From positions 2,418,001-2,482,000 of the forward strand of contig JAECYW010000009.1 of assembly GCA_023014335.1 (NCBI GenBank): a DNA stretch of 64,000 bases, written 5' to 3'. The notes below the pieces were generated by a model. That model saw only the letters and a list, made by a program, of their open reading frames with translations, had not been told where the DNA came from and made no database searches. The stretch's first letter is position 1. Every line of letters begins with the position of its first letter. The DNA comes from Galerina marginata (taxonomy: Eukaryota; Basidiomycota; Agaricomycetes; Agaricales; Galerinaceae). Positions 48,598 to 61,249 of this stretch are shown one piece after another. Made by a program: the position numbers and the translations under genes.

Positions 48598-51500
48598 CAC
48601 TTCAGTGGCCCCCGACCAGGTACCTGGAAGGTAGGTACATTATATGTAAACAACCTACCTAATGGAGGCCCTGCACGACAAAAAACTAAAATAAAAACTC
48701 CGCCAAAAAAAAATAAAATTGTTAATAATTGTTGTAACCCTAGGCATATTAGTTGAAAATTTCTGAAAAATATCAAAAACAAAAGCAAAATTTATAAACA
48801 AGTTGAAATATAAAACTTGTAATTTGAAATAAAAATGCAAAGTTTAAACAATTTGTTTGAAAGATAACAACTATTTGTAAATTATTATAAAATGAGGGGT
48901 GCCAGGGGTCTTTTTTCCCAAATATTAAAACTGGGCTAGCGGGCCATCCAGGATAGATAGCAGCAATCTATAAAAAGATCTTGAGATGCAATGTAAAGTA
49001 CTATCTATTGCCAAAAGATTGAAGCAATCCAATGTCATCAAATCTTCCAGCCATAAAATATATTTTGCAATTTCAGGCCAGCCAGAAAGCAGAGCTGAGA
49101 TCCATGAGAGTGCTATTCAGCAGACACAGCCCAGAAAACAGAAATATCAATATATATATGTCTGCTAAATATAATGAATTCACAATAGTCTAGTGGACTA
49201 TGAAAGAGAATTTAAAGCTTAAAACCAGTCACCAGAGCATTAATCACAATTTTACAGCATTAGTTGAGTCACTGTAAGTCATTTGCAAATTATAGAAAGA
49301 ATACAATGATTTTTCTTTAGCTTCATCCAATTCACCGCAAGTTACTCGTAAATGAAATTCAATGTCACTGCAAGTCATCCACAAGTCATAGAAACAATAT
49401 GATGAATTTGCTCCAGCTTCAGTCATGTTACTGCAAGTTACTCAAAAATAAAATTCAACTCATCAGACCATGAATCAAGTCACCAGAAGTCGTTGTAAGT
49501 CATAGAAAGGATAAAAAACCAAGCAATTTAAAAAGTAATATCTATTCAATTTAATGTCATGTTGTAGATCTGAATTTTCTGAATTTTCTGATATTTAAAT
49601 CATGGCAATTGGATAAAAACTGGGCAAGTTATAGTCAAATTACATAAAGAGGTGTGTTTAAATGTGTATTTTTGTGTATTGCTTGGCAACAAAGATGCCA
49701 AGTCACATGATACTGACAGATTCCAGATCAGAAAAAATGGTCCTACATTTTCTATTTATAGACCCTGACCTGAAAATGCCTTTTTGGAACTCTTTCTATT
49801 TATAGATTAAACTCAAATTTATGAACTATTTTTATACTACAGCAAATGATCTAGAAAATACATTTAACTTTTCTATTTTTAGAGCTAAATCCTGATACAT
49901 CTATATTTAGAACAAGTTCTATTTTTAAATTTTGACCCTGAAATTCCTTTTTTAGAAAGTGAGCCTATTTTACAACCATCTTTGAAATTACTTTTTAAGA
50001 TTATTTCTATTTTTAGATTGAAATTTTGAAATCTCTTTTTTAGGTAGTATTTAGAGCTTTAATTCTATTAATTGATTAATGCCTAAATCTTGACAACTTT
50101 ACTGTTTCTATTTATAGATGAGCCATTTAAATCTATAAATAATTGGCCATTAAAATTGGATCTCTCTTCATTTTAAATGAATCATGTGATCAGTCTATTT
50201 TTAGAATATTATGAATAACTTAAAAGTAGCCAAATATGGTGATTCACTTATAAATAAGCAGAACAAAGTCAATTCTAAAAATACTTAAGCACCATCAAAA
50301 TTATTATCAGGTTTTTCCAGTCTCATTTGGCAGATGGGAAAATCTCCTAAAAAAGAAAAGAGTGTTTTAATTGTGATCTATATTTAGACCATTCTAAATA
50401 TAGATCATGTGATCATTTACTTTTTTATACTGAGATATTAGCCAAATAATATCAGTTCTAAAAATAGCTTATACTGTTATATAGACATAATTCTATTAAA
50501 TATAAGAACATTATTAATCGCAAACAGCTTTGCTGTCTGCTCTTGTTCATCTAGGCCCTGGTGACAGGCAGACACTTGAGAGGCTTGCTACATCATCCCA
50601 CAAGGGGGGTCATTTTGATTTTTGTAGGTCATATGTGGCTAAGGAATGAGATCATCTGTACAAAAAGGACAAGCCCCCAATTAAAGCAAATGAATTTAAT
50701 CTATTTTTGGAACACCTGACCAAATCAGCATTCATCAGATCGATTAGTTAATCATGTGCCTTCTATGGGCTCAATTTAAGTCAAAGCATTTGACTGCTGT
50801 TTCAGTGTTATGATCCTTGAATACAGATAGCAATGATAATTCGGTAGACAGTCATCAATTGGATCAATACATTAGACTATCTGAGTTTGACATACATATA
50901 AATAAATGTGAAATAATCCCAACTTATGTCAAATAGGCCTGTCACTGGGTTAGCATATTTACAGCAGTAGGGATTGTATGTATATCAATTTTTTAGCCCA
51001 CCAGAAGACTTCGGCTATAAAAATTTGCAGACTTTGCACTGTATATGTGTTGGTCTAGAGTGGCTACTATGCTTGACCCAAATATTGGTCAGACCCCTTA
51101 GTCGGCCAAACCAATCAGATCGTTCCATTTGCACAGCTCATCAGTCACTGTGTCATATTTTCCTGCCAAAAAGTGTGACTGATCAACTGAGGGGTCTGAC
51201 CGATGTTTGGGTAACCCATAGTATCATTTTGCATACAGCTGTAAGCTAATTATAATGTCCAGATAACCCACATCAACCTGTGTATTTTTCTAAGTGTCCA
51301 GCTGAGCAACAAAAAGCAAAGGTGCTAGATTATCAATTTCTGTAATACCCTCACTTACTGCCCAAGTATTAATATTGCTGACCAATAGTAGTCTTCATAA
51401 CTTCAATTGTGTGCTTTGTCATCATTAAACAATCTATCATACTATTTTAATCAATTCATCCAGGGTACAACTGGATGTAATTTTTGCAGATTACAAATTT

Positions 51501-53982
51501 TGACCACTCTGTGTATAAGAGCCAGACTTGAAGGGTGCCATCAAGACTAAAGGAAGAATTCAAGGATTGAACTGCAGACTGAGGTGTGAGACCCAAGAAT
51601 ATAAGTCAAGCTCTTTGGTTGGGAAAGAGTCTAACATTGTAAGCCAAAGTTAACTTATTCCAATTCAGATCTCGGTGTGCCCAAGCCAAAATATCCAAAT
51701 AGCATAAGTAGCCTCAGTTTTGACAGCTTGGGCAGCTTGTATGTGGCTGTGCTATTAATAAAAAATGTGCGGCCAAGCTATCTGACTCTGAATTCATCCA
51801 AATGTTGTGCCTAGCTATGTTTCCCACAAAGAAAAATCCAAAAATCCAAAAAAAAGCCAGCAATGGGAAATTTTTGGCTGATGGGAAAATTTCCCAAAGA
51901 AGAAAGAGAGTCTCAAAAGAATGTAAACTATTTTTAGACTATACTACAATTTAAATCACGTGACAAGCTACCTTCCTCATTAAGATATAAACTTTTTATG
52001 CTAATTAATAAATTAAAGCATTAGCATAAATGCTGCTAAGTCCAAAATTAGATAACTGACTAAATGCTGCCATTTTAGGCAACTGTGTTTTGATTGTCTT
52101 TTTTATCATGGATGTCATTATCACAGCTCTGAGAGCCTTTATTTATATTGGTTTATATTAATCATAAAGCTTGGGAACTATTTTTAGAACTGATCTTATT
52201 TGGCTAATTTCTCAGTATAAAAAGCCAGTGATTATATAATCTATATTGCTAAATAGACTAAATATATATTACAAGATACTCTCTCCTTTAGAAGATTTTC
52301 CCACTGCTAAAGTCTGACAACGATTTTGATGGAGTTTCTAAATATAGCTGATATCTTGGATGGATAATCTATAAATAGAAATTGCTCCTATATTAATGGA
52401 TGACTATTCATGAATTTAGAAGGCTCATCTATAAATAGAAACAGTACAATTGACATTGATGTCTAAATATTGTTTGTAAATAGATTATTATGCAGAAGGT
52501 TTAAGCATTAATCTATTAATAGAAACACTTAGATTAGAGCAAAAGTACAAAAATAAATATATTTGAGTTTAGTCTATAAATAGAACTAGTTCCCACAAAG
52601 GCATTTTCAGATCATGGTCTATAAATAGAAAGCAAGAAATTTTTAAAATTTCAATCTAAAAATAGAAATAGTCTTAAAAACCAATTTTGGAGATCATTGT
52701 AAAATAAGCTCACTTTCTAAAAAAGGAATTTCAGGGTCAAAATTTAAAAATAGAACTTGTTCTAAATATAGATGTATCGGGATTTAGCGCTAAAAATAGA
52801 AAAGTTAAATGTATTTTCTAGATCATCTGCTGTAGGATAAAAATAGCTCATAAATTTAAGTTAATCTATAAATAGAACCAGTGCCAAAAAGACATTTTCA
52901 GGTCAGGGTCTATAAATAGAAAATGTAGACCCATTTTTTCTGATCTGGAATCTGTTAGTATCATGTGACTTGGTGCCTTACTTGCCAAGAGAAACACAAA
53001 ACACACTTTTGAACACAACTTCTTTAAAATATAATTTGACTGTAACTTGCTCAATTTTTAACCAATTGCCATGATTTAAATATCAGAAAATTCAGACCTA
53101 CAATATGACATTAAATTTGATAGATATTACCTTTAAAATTGCTTGGTTTTGTATCCTTTCTATGACTTGTAGATGACTTGTGATAACTTGTGGTGACTTG
53201 GTTGATGTCCTGATGAGCTGAATTTTATATGCAAGTGACTTGCAGTAACATGGCTGAAGCTGGAGAAAATTCATTATATCTTTTCTATAATTTGCAAATG
53301 ACTTACAGTGACTCAACTAATGCTGTAAAATTGTGATTAATGCTCTGGTGACTGGTTTTAAGCTTTAAATTCTCTTTCATAGTCCACTAGACTATTGTGA
53401 ATTCATTATATTTAGCAGACATATATATATTGATATTTCTGTTTTCTGGGCTGTGTCTGCTGAATAGCACTCTCATGGATCTCAGCTCTGCTTTCTGGCT
53501 GGCCTGAAATTGCAAAATATATTTTATGGCTGGAAGATTTGATGACATTGGATTGCTTCAATCTTTTGGCAATAGATAGTACTTTACATTGCATCTCAAG
53601 ATCTTTTTATAGATTGCTGCTATCTATCCTGGATGGCCCGCTAGCCCAGTTTTAATATTTGGGAAAAAAGACCCCTGGCACCCCTCATTTTATAATAATT
53701 TACAAATAGTTGTTATCTTTCAAACAAATTGTTTAAACTTTGCATTTTTATTTCAAATTACAAGTTTTATATTTCAACTTGTTTATAAATTTTGCTTTTG
53801 TTTTTGATATTTTTCAGAAATTTTCAACTAATATGCCTAGGGTTACAACAATTATTAACAATTTTATTTTTTTTTGGCGGAGTTTTTATTTTAGTTTTTT
53901 GTCGTGCAGGGCCTCCATTAGGTAGGTTGTTTACATATAATGTACCTACCTTCCAGGTACCTGGTCGGGGGCCACTGAAGTG
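48598..53982. mobile_element. 5.39 kb foldback element, CACTTCAGTGGCCCCC family (copy 2)
   Basis: The ends are CACTTCAGTGGCCCCC and its inverse, with the duplication GAGCTGG on both sides. Long arms (about 48598-50480 and 52160-53982) fold back. It is inverted relative to copy 1 at 28433 and closely similar, including the 91-codon frame at 50974-51249 that recurs at 31208-31483. It separates the HUH and Y2 motifs of the Helitron protein. Removal with one duplication restores the frame (FTPALSYLIRA). Confidence 0.9.
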
Positions 53983-54717
53983 GAGCTGGTGTAAATGTAT
54001 TCATCCAACTTTCACCTTTTTTCAATTTTAGAGCACCTGTAAGAGGTTCAACCATTGTGTTCTCAACAATATCTCTAGGAAATCTTGCTTTACATTCACC
54101 TTTGCTATTTTTGCAGCCTTTTCTTACAGATCTACCATCTTTGGTTTCAATATCAGTTCTACAGTCATGTCTATTAGATCTTGCAAGTATATCATTGGTC
54201 TCTTCTTCAAATTTGATCCACCATTCATTTAATTCCTTGCATTTGGAACAATCTGTACAATTTTTTGATTTACATAACTCAGGTGGAGGTTTTGGCATTG
54301 TTTTTGTTGGATCTGAATAACCAGTCTGTTCTTGCTTAGATTTAAAAGATGCAAGGATATCAGCTAATGGCTTTTCATTTAACAATTCACCTTGATGAAC
54401 ACTTTCCAGATATTCTACCATTTGTTTTTGAAAGTCAGAAGTAGTATCCATGATGCAATCTCTGATCTCCTGAGGTGAAAGTGAATTTTTAATCCATAAT
54501 AGAAGATGTAGATGCAAAGTTAGACGTCCTTGTTGTTCAACTGTTCCATAGTAAGCATTTGTTTTACCATACAAGCCTGGAAAGTCATTGCCAACACCTA
54601 ATACATGTTTAATAAAGGTTTCACACATAAAATGAAAGAATCTTGCAGCTGCCACAGGGTTTTGAGCAACAAGGCGGTAAGCTTCATCAGGCAAACAAAT
54701 CTCAGGTTTGAACTCAA
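53983..54717 (-). pseudogene. Helitron block 5: HUH part of the Rep domain
   Basis: The frame has FKPEICLPDEAYRLVAQNP, then GTVEQQGRLTLHLHLLLW (near 54490-54530), the HUH metal-binding motif of rolling-circle Rep. CKSKNCTDCSKCKEL is a cysteine cluster, and KARFPRDIVENTMV follows. It joins block 4 as FADKDIEFKPEI once the 603-bp insert is removed. Confidence 0.95.
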
Positions 54718-55320
54718 TTATGAGTCCTTTGATTTATCAAAGACTCATTCTTTATAAACCCAGAACTTAGTTGAAATTTTGATTCATTGATTGATCATTC
54801 AACACCGCGGAAAAAAATTTCCAAAAAAGGAAATTTTTGATCAAATAATAGATTTAAGTCTCTTGACCATAAATTTGAAAAAAATCATGTGACTTGCTAT
54901 CTTCATTCTTGAGATATTGATCTTTTAAGTCCAAAGATCACAAAAATGCTGGCTTTTTTCAAGTTTTTTGCATTTTTTTCAATAAGAAAGGCAGCTAATC
55001 ACATGATTTAAAAAAAATTCAGGGTCCTCAATTCATTTTCCACAACTTTGTTTTTGTTTCCCAAAATGGTAATTGCCAAATTGAGTAGCTTTCTCCCACA
55101 ATATATAAAAGTTGAACTTTGAAACTTCTTTGTTTCTTTTCTCCATCACCAATGCAGCTATTGACTTGGTTTTTTTTGCTATGGTCTCTGGCTATTCTTT
55201 ACTATCATCTAGAATACTCTCCTGGCCACCAAGGTATCTGGTTGTGCCATTAACTTTTGATCTTTTGAAATTAAAAAGGACTCATACATGCCATGCAAAG
55301 CAATGGCCCACACCCACAAG
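54718..55320 (+). mobile_element. 603-bp hairpin-ended TTA...CAAG element, TTATGAG group
   Basis: It appears identical to the copies at 17467 and 57462. It is inserted antisense between A (54717) and T (55321) of the Helitron gene; removal joins GATA and TTGAG in frame. Confidence 0.9.
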
Positions 55321-56843
55321 TATCCTTATCAGCAAAATAAAGACAGATTGGATGTTTACTATCTGCAGGAGAAAGTGTAATAAACCAAGAAGGTGCACCT
55401 ATATAGGAAATCAAAGACCATATTTCATTGCGCATAGACTTTTTACCTGCTAAAGAACCTTCAACATGACCGCCAATTGTATCCAAGTCTTGTATGACTT
55501 TATCGCATAGTTTTTCCTCTTCAGTTTCAGGTTTTACACGCTCACCAAGAGAAAGGCGCTTGCTAATATTAGATAACACTGAATGATTAAGGTTTAATAG
55601 GCGATTAGCCATTTCAGAAAAATAAGATCTTTGTACTACTAATCTTCCTCGACTGGTGTTTTGAGAAATCTGTTCATGATTAAATGCAATCAAAGGAAAA
55701 TTGGGATCAGTTTGAAACCTTTTATCATGATACATTAATAGATGTCTTTTCTGGACCAAAGGTGAATGGATTTTGTTCATTATTGATTGACCTATACCAC
55801 CATGACCATATGGAAAAAGCCATGGAAGCATAGAAGGAAACAACTGAGGATTTTTAAATATTGAGCAAGGTTTTTCAGAATGGCCTGCAAATAAAATTTT
55901 TCCATTGCTCATAAGATGTTCCAAAGCTTTAGCCTTTATAGTATCAATAGAAAGCTCTGAAAACTCTTGTCCTGTAAGACCTTGAACAGTAAATGAGCAA
56001 GGACCTGATTCTACACCATCTTCTTCTTCATTATCATGTACACTAGTGGCTTCTGGATCTTTATTTATAATAGACTCCCTATAATCAATAACAACAGGAC
56101 AGTCACTTTCAGGATATTGCATTAAGATGTCTTTTGAGATACCAACATCAGAATAATCAGCATGATTTAATTTAAGCCAATTTAAAGCATTAGCTACATG
56201 ATTGCGACGGACAAGTAAAGGAGTGCGTTTAATATCATCTTTGGTGGGTCTGCAAGGTCCAGTAAATATAAATGCAAGAACTTCATCAAGCTCTTTTACT
56301 GGAGGTGGTAAAATATCATATATTTTTGGTACTGGATTTTGAAAGGTAATAGCATTGGCTCTCATTTTATATCTGCCTGATGCTATTTTGACTATGCATC
56401 TATTGTGTCTTACACGTGCAATTAAAAGCTTTTCTACATAAGTCAGATTTTTAAGCACATCTGATACTTCACCAATCCAAAAACCTGAAACTAAAGCAAA
56501 TGAGGGTATTTTGTTTTTCTTTAAACTACCACAACAGGTTTTACATGCATGAGTACATTTTGAATCAATAATTGGACCAGTAATATCAGAAATAGGATCT
56601 TCAGGAGTTTTTCTTTCTTTGCGAGTAATACCTGGATTTACTAATATCTTTAATTTATTCTTTATTTCACCTAAAGGTATCAGATTTTTGAAAGGTGTTA
56701 ATCTTCCACAAACTGCACAGCCTGCTTCTACAAATTGAGAAGGACTTGTATCTTGTATAAAGCCTGAAATGATTTTATGAAGAAGACTTTTAGATGGTGG
56801 CTGAGGAGGAAATACTTTATTTTTTTTTTCGAAGTGAAGCATA
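55321..56843 (-). pseudogene. Helitron block 4: zinc region, DUF6570-like and Helitron_like_N
   Basis: In order: cysteine pairs CAVCGRLTPF and CTHACKTCCGSL (near 56700-56540); ALVSGFWIGEVSDVLKNLTYVEKLLIARV with HNRCIVKIASGRYKM and TFTGPCRPT-like FIFTGPCRPTKDD (DUF6570-like); PQLFPSMLPWLFPYGHGGIG and LLMYHDKRFQTDPNFP; and SWFITLSPADSKHPI at the end, which begins the Rep core. Typical of fungal Helitrons. Confidence 0.95.
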
Positions 56844-57223
56844 TTACAAGTTCTTACGTAGTAAAAGAACTTGTTTTCCGGCCTGCATAGCAGGCAGAAA
56901 ACATTCCTAACGCAATGGTTGGAAATTCTCCCACTGCTATAGTGACCCTGCATGGTTTCTGTATCTCAGCCATTACTGGGCCAAATTTAATGATCTTGGT
57001 ATCAAAAAAATCGTAAAAATCAGGGCCTTCCTGGTCACGTGACCAGGCCGTTTTAGGCTCGTTAGATTTGCCTTATTTTTCTGCTTTTTTTGAGTATAAG
57101 ATCATCCCAATCGGTTCAGATTTGAGCGGACTATGCATTATTTACTTATTTAACCTCTATTTATGACTTACCTTGAAAGTAAGAACTTGTTTTTGCCATG
57201 CGCAGCAATGGCCTCTGACCAAG
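56844..57223 (+). mobile_element. 380-bp hairpin-ended TTA...CAAG element, ACAAGTTC group
   Basis: It begins TTACAAGTTCTTACGTAG with hairpin partner AAAGAACTTGT, and ends GTAAGAACTTGT, GCCATGCGCAGCAATGGC, then CTCTGACCAAG and T. It is antisense in the Helitron gene; removal gives LKKQKDMLHFEKK in frame. Confidence 0.9.
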
Positions 57224-57461
57224 TCTTTCTGTTTCTTCAAGTTTTTTTGAGTTATTTTATTAGCAATAATATTGGCTTTTTCAATTTTATCAAGTTTGTC
57301 ATACCATTTACTTTGACGTTCAGCAGCTGCTTTTAATGTAGATGGTGGAAGTACAAAAATAGTACAAAAGCCAGTACAGTTTCCAACACATTGATGAGAA
57401 GATAATACAGTCATTAATGCTGGTAAAGTATACTTGCTTACTTTTCCAATATCATGACATT
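57224..57461 (-). pseudogene. Helitron block 3
   Basis: The frame is KCHDIGKVSKYTLPALMTVL, HQCVGNCTGFC and TLKAAAERQSKWYDK, a small Cys-rich then helical segment ahead of the zinc region. It joins both neighbours in frame. Confidence 0.85.
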
Positions 57462-58064
57462 TTATGAGTCCTTTGATTTATCAAAGACTCATTCTTTATA
57501 AACCCAGAACTTAGTTGAAATTTTGATTCATTGATTGATCATTCAACACCGCGGAAAAAAATTTCCAAAAAAGGAAATTTTTGATCAAATAATAGATTTA
57601 AGTCTCTTGACCATAAATTTGAAAAAAATCATGTGACTTGCTATCTTCATTCTTGAGATATTGATCTTTTAAGTCCAAAGATCACAAAAATGCTGGCTTT
57701 TTTCAAGTTTTTTGCATTTTTTTCAATAAGAAAGGCAGCTAATCACATGATTTAAAAAAAATTCAGGGTCCTCAATTCATTTTCCACAACTTTGTTTTTG
57801 TTTCCCAAAATGGTAATTGCCAAATTGAGTAGCTTTCTCCCACAATATATAAAAGTTGAACTTTGAAACTTCTTTGTTTCTTTTCTCCATCACCAATGCA
57901 GCTATTGACTTGGTTTTTTTTGCTATGGTCTCTGGCTATTCTTTACTATCATCTAGAATACTCTCCTGGCCACCAAGGTATCTGGTTGTGCCATTAACTT
58001 TTGATCTTTTGAAATTAAAAAGGACTCATACATGCCATGCAAAGCAATGGCCCACACCCACAAG
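57462..58064 (+). mobile_element. 603-bp hairpin-ended TTA...CAAG element, TTATGAG group
   Basis: The third copy of this 603-bp unit, with ends as at 17467. It is antisense in the Helitron gene; removal reads AIAKCHDIGKV. Confidence 0.9.
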
Positions 58065-58777
58065 TTGCAATAGCGCGGGCTTGACTTACAGTAATCTTAT
58101 CACATAACAGTTCCAAAGGTACGCGTGCTAAAAAAACATTTTTCTTATTAGTATATTTATCCAATGCTTTCTTAAATGGCATATGGCTTTTAAATTTTAA
58201 GGCTGTATTATCTTGAGTGATCGGCATACTTTGAAAAAGAATATGTTTTGAAATAGCAGCATATGTTAGAGTTTTATTAGTACCAGCCCCAAAGAAAGCA
58301 AAGTTGTCAGGTTGAAGAATACAATCACTTCCATTCCAATTATGTGCTATTGAACATTTTAACTGGTTTATAACATGTTTAGAACAAGAACTAACTGTAC
58401 ACAAATTTGATAGAGGTTGTTGATAATTATACCACCACTGCATAGATACTTTCTCTTCATGTATATAAAGCATGGGAATTCTAGCCAAAACAAAAGTCTG
58501 AATAGCAGAAGATACTAATATTGGAGATACTTCATAAGTAAATAGAGTAAGCTTATGAAAGGCTAACTGAGAGGATTTAGTGTTAAGCCTCATAAAGTTT
58601 GAATATTCATGTTTCAATAGAAGGTTTCTGATAAGTTGTAGATATGCTCTGTGCACCTGATAAAAGATATCAGTCTGTAATGAAGCCATATATACATAGG
58701 AAAATAGCTTGTTTAAAGAACAGCCAGTTAAATAAATATATTCTACAAAAGCATCAAATATGTGCATATGAAGACTA
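58065..58777 (-). pseudogene. Helitron block 2: N-terminal region of unknown fold
   Basis: The frame runs from SLHMHIFDAFVEYIYLTG to KITVSQARAIA, with SMQWWYNYQQPLSNLCTVSS in the middle. I know no domain for it. Continuous frame with flanking blocks makes it part of the Helitron polypeptide or a preceding fused gene. Confidence 0.75.
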
Positions 58778-61249
58778 CTTGGGGGAGTGGGCCATTGCTG
58801 CGCATGGCATATATGAGTCTTTTTTAAATTGGATAGAATATTAATCATATAAAAAAGCATAAAATACAAAGAATATTGTGCTGTGCGATGAAGTCTGGGC
58901 CAAAAAATATGATCTTATACTCAAATTGTAGGGATTGTTAAGGCGGTTATTTTAAGCCTAAATGCGCCCCGTCACGTGACGTGTAGGGGGCAAAAAATGG
59001 GATTTACTGGTGGCAGGATCATAAAAATTGGCCTAGAACTGGCTGAGATATGGACAATTGTTTGTAATAGGAAGGTTTTTACCGCGGTGTTGATGGATGA
59101 ATCAATGAATGAATGAATCAATTTTTGGCCTAAGTCCTGGAATAATGAATGAGTTTTTGATAAATCAAAAGACTCATAACAAGATTTTATCTGTTTGTCT
59201 TGATTTTAGGTTCAAAATTTTAGGAAAAATTGGGGCTACAATCTGATGGCATCAAACAAATTATTACATAAGCATATCTTATGAGAAACTTCTTATTTAA
59301 GCCAAATCTCAGAGAAATATGAAGTTTCTATAGGTTTCGGACAGGTAATAACAAGGGGAGTTTAAATTTTAAGGTTTTTAGAATATTTGGCAATGTTTGC
59401 ACAACTTTGTTTGTCCCTGTGACATGTGTCTTGTAACTCAATTTTGGCAAATTACTCCAAGTCAGAGCCAGAGGTGATATGACATGTGCTATGGATTGTT
59501 TTGGTATATTCCCAGGACCATATTGATTACATAATATGTCTGAAAACAAGTTGAATCACTTAAATCTGATATAAAACAGCCCAGTTGTGTGCTTTTCAAG
59601 CATAAAATGACATGTTTGGGCCGATCTTCCCACAAAATTGATGCCATCATGCTTACCTGATAACATAATCGTGTAGGGGGCAAAAAATGGGATTTACTGG
59701 TGGCAGGATCATAAAAATTGGCCTAGAACTGGCTGAGATATGGACAATTGTTTGTAATAGGAAGGTTTTTACCGCGGTGTTGATGGATGAATCAATGAAT
59801 GAATGAATCAATTTTTGGCCTAAGTCCTGGAATAATGAATGAGTTTTTGATAAATCAAAAGACTCATAACAAGATTTTATCTGTTTGTCTTGATTTTAGG
59901 TTCAAAATTTCAGGAAAAATTGGGGCTACAATCTGATGGCATCAAACAAATTATTACATAAGCATATCTTATGAGAAACTTCTTATTTAAGCCAAATCTC
60001 AGAGAAATATGAAGTTTCTATAGGTTTCGGACAGGTAATAACAAGGGGAGTTTAAATTTTAAGGTTTTTAGAATATTTGGCAATGTTTGCACAACTTTGT
60101 TTGTCCCTGTGACATGTGTCTTGTAACTCAATTTTGGCAAATTACTCCAAGTCAGAGCCAGAGGTGATATGACATGTGCTATGGATTGTTTTGGTATATT
60201 CCCAGGACCATATTGATTACATAATATGTCTGAAAACAAGTTGAATCACTTAAATCTGATATAAAACAGCCCAGTTGTGTGCTTTTCAAGCATAAAATGA
60301 CATGTTTGGGCCGATCTTCCCACAAAATTGATGCCATCATGCTTACCTGATAACATAATCGTGTAGGGGGCAAAAAATGGGATTTACTGGTGGCAGGATC
60401 ATAAAAATTGGCCTAGAACTGGCTGAGATATGGACAATTGTTTGTAATAGGAAGGTTTTTACCGCGGTGTTGATGGATGAATCAATGAATGAATGAATCA
60501 ATTTTTGGCCTAAGTCCTGGAATAATGAATGAGTTTTTGATAAATCAAAAGACTCATAACAAGATTTTATCTGTTTGTCTTGATTTTAGGTTCAAAATTT
60601 CAGGAAAAATTGGGGCTACAATCTGATGGCATCAAACAAATTATTACATAAGCATATCTTATGAGAAACTTCTTATTTAAGCCAAATCTCAGAGAAATAT
60701 GAAGTTTCTATAGGTTTCGGACAGGTAATAACAAGGGGAGTTTAAATTTTAAGGTTTTTAGAATATTTGGCAATGTTTGCACAACTTTGTTTGTCCCTGT
60801 GACATGTGTCTTGTAACTCAATTTTGGCAAATTACTCCAAGTCAGAGCCAGAGGTGATATGACATGTGCTATGGATTGTTTTGGTATATTCCCAGGACCA
60901 TATTGATTACATAATATGTCTGAAAACAAGTTGAATCACTTAAATCTGATATAAAACAGCCCAGTTGTGTGCTTTTCAAGCATAAAATGACATGTTTGGG
61001 CCGATCTTCCCACAAAATTGATGCCATCATGCTTACCTGATAACATAATCGTGTAGGGGGCAAAAAATGGGATTTACTGGTGGCAGGATCATAAAAATTG
61101 GCCTAGAACTGGCTGAGATATGGACAATTGTTTGTAATAGGAAGGTTTTTACCGCGGTGTTGATGGATGAATCAATGAATGAATGAATCAATTTTTGGCC
61201 TAAGTCCTGGAATAATGAATGAGTTTTTGATAAATCAAAAGACTCATAA
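58778..61249 (-). mobile_element. Hairpin-ended element with a 3 x 690-bp tandem extension
   Basis: A 402-bp element (58778-59179; 3' end GCCATGCGCAGCAATGGC, CCACTCCCCCAAG, T; 5' hairpin TTATGAGTCTTTTGAT) is followed by three 690-bp units (59180-59869, 59870-60559, 60560-61249). Each unit is a ~490-bp spacer plus the last ~200 bp of the element, so there are four hairpin ends and one CAAG end. The units are nearly identical; the first has a T where the others have C (near 59220). The whole 2,472 bp is one insertion between A and T, and its removal restores KAYSLHMHIF. Confidence 0.9.

Noticed and set aside
48558..54031. Small hydrophobic frames repeated at 28489, 33653, 48655 and 53740 as membrane peptides
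   Set aside because: They arise from the T-rich inner part of the foldback arms and appear wherever an arm occurs.
54718..57223. Hairpin-ended inserts as introns or introners
   Set aside because: Removal restores the frames, but the exact boundaries (TTA...CAAG or shifted by one) do not give GT-AG in either orientation. Ten insertions split evenly between sense and antisense, which splicing would not allow.
54718..58064. Inteins or homing elements in the Helitron protein
   Set aside because: The inserts are 380-603 bp, contain stops in all useful frames, show no intein motifs, and recur in unrelated genes.
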